Source: Methanoregula sp. (lineage in GTDB: Archaea; Halobacteriota; Methanomicrobia; Methanomicrobiales; Methanospirillaceae). Taken from it: a stretch of 62,409 nucleotides of DNA. The stretch is taken from NCBI GenBank assembly GCA_030651815.1, contig JAUSBW010000216.1, positions 1-62,409 on the forward strand, in the 5' to 3' direction. The notes beneath the pieces are model-generated. The model did not search any database. It was not told the origin of the DNA and worked only from the letters and a program-made list of their open reading frames with translations. Below, in pieces: positions 62,116 to 62,409 of this stretch. How positions within the stretch are numbered: the stretch's first letter is position 1; every line of letters starts with the position of its first letter. The translations under genes were made by a program, and so were the position numbers.

Positions 62116-62328
62116 CTAAAAACGTCCGCGCCTGATAGAAATTGTTCCTGCAATACCCAGTCCTATGAGGATGAGGGTGAGTGGGAGGGAGGATTTTGTT
62201 GGTGCCGGAGCGGGTGGTGCAGTTGGTAGTGCAGTTGGTAGTGCAGTTGGCGCCGCATTGAGGGTCGCAGTATCCCCTCCAAAAATAGGGTAAACCTACT
62301 TTCCGGTGTTACTGCCAATCCAATGCAT
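62116..62328 (-). pseudogene. C-terminal tail of a decayed surface protein
   Basis: On the minus strand 59 sense codons end in TAG at 62116. They read VYPIFGGDTATLNAAPT, a repeated ALPTALPTAPPAPAPT stalk, one membrane helix (LTLILIGLGIAGTISI) and RRGRF, the standard C-terminal anchor of Methanomicrobiales surface proteins. An in-frame TAG at 62296-62298 separates this from a further ten codons that start with ATG at 62328 (MHWIGSNTGK). The main extracellular part is missing, at least up to the window end. The rest of 61942-62409 shows no other gene. Confidence 0.6.
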
Positions 62329-62409
62329 GGAGAAAAATAATACTCACACTTTATGATCTCAAGTAGGGAGACCGACCTTCTTCAAAAGAGTGACAGCCAA
62401 GCGTTCTAA

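Noticed and set aside
62296-62298. Pyrrolysine read-through of the in-frame TAG
   Set aside because: No pylT, pylS or methylamine methyltransferase genes are seen, and the upstream part is too short to judge. A nonsense mutation is simpler.
1-62409. tRNA, rRNA and CRISPR arrays
   Set aside because: No stretch with cloverleaf-type arms and a TTCGA-like loop, no rRNA core sequences and no regularly spaced direct repeats were recognised by eye; short RNAs could still be missed.

Overview
The window is archaeal and comes from a methanogen, most likely of the order Methanomicrobiales (Methanoregula-like). Markers are the YcaO-TfuA pair that thioamidates methyl-coenzyme M reductase, the methanogen pair DUF1890/DUF1894, an F420H2-oxidase-type flavodiiron protein, a small sulfite-reductase-like protein, homoaconitase-type genes for coenzyme B synthesis, a group II thermosome, diphthine synthase, an archaeal NusA, a split GMP synthase, and surface proteins with Thr/Pro-rich stalks. 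Genes are densely packed, with many ATGA-type overlaps and GGAGG-type ribosome binding sites.

Layout. 1-1.3 kb: the tail of an IS66 transposase and a cis-prenyltransferase homologue that has lost its catalytic motif. 1.4-6.8 kb: feoAB, two RecA/KaiC-like proteins (the second fused to a small GTPase), dphB and a DUF357 protein. 6.9-10.1 kb: a flippase-like membrane protein, a DUF151 nuclease-like protein, nusA-hisE and a SIMPL protein. 10.3-13.2 kb: a three-gene homoaconitase / isopropylmalate dehydratase and dehydrogenase operon. 13.5-18.7 kb: a Fic protein, membrane proteins, a zinc-ribbon/PEGA/transglutaminase-like protein and a PAS protein. 18.8-21.8 kb: a compact nitrogenase-like operon (H-D-K type). 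21.9-25.1 kb: TrkH and an oxygen-defence operon (rubredoxin, flavodiiron protein, desulfoferrodoxin). 25.2-27.1 kb: an AAA ATPase/TOPRIM pair that looks like a defence cassette. 27.2-32.6 kb: a TspO remnant, envelope proteins and a 2-oxoacid:ferredoxin oxidoreductase. 32.9-39.9 kb: a signalling island of response regulators and histidine kinases on the minus strand, interrupted by the DUF1890/DUF1894 pair and a Fic remnant. 39.9-41.4 kb: decayed DNA with a transposase fossil and hairpins. 41.5-44.1 kb: an MBL hydrolase and ycaO-tfuA. 44.1-50.8 kb: a lipoprotein and a tight housekeeping run (CDP-alcohol phosphotransferase, Fap7-type kinase, hisC, argD, guaAb, pyrG). 51-57.3 kb: TPR proteins, a thioesterase and a GT2-TPR-BrxD operon. 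57.3-60.5 kb: hisD and a thermosome subunit. 61-62.4 kb: the sulfite-reductase-like gene and the tail of a decayed surface protein.

The best candidates for something undescribed are (a) the three-gene nitrogenase-like operon, which keeps the Fe-S cluster cysteines but appears to lack the cofactor cysteine and has no nif assembly genes nearby; (b) the TPR-winged-helix protein translationally coupled to a BrxD-type ATPase without the rest of BREX; (c) the RecA-like protein followed by a RecA-like-GTPase fusion behind feoAB; (d) the ATPase/TOPRIM pair; and (e) the catalytically degenerate cis-prenyltransferase that keeps its C-terminal RxG motif.

Many start codons were reassigned here using ribosome binding sites and overlaps. 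One gene, rubredoxin, is short and has a TTG start. No tRNA, rRNA or CRISPR array was recognised.
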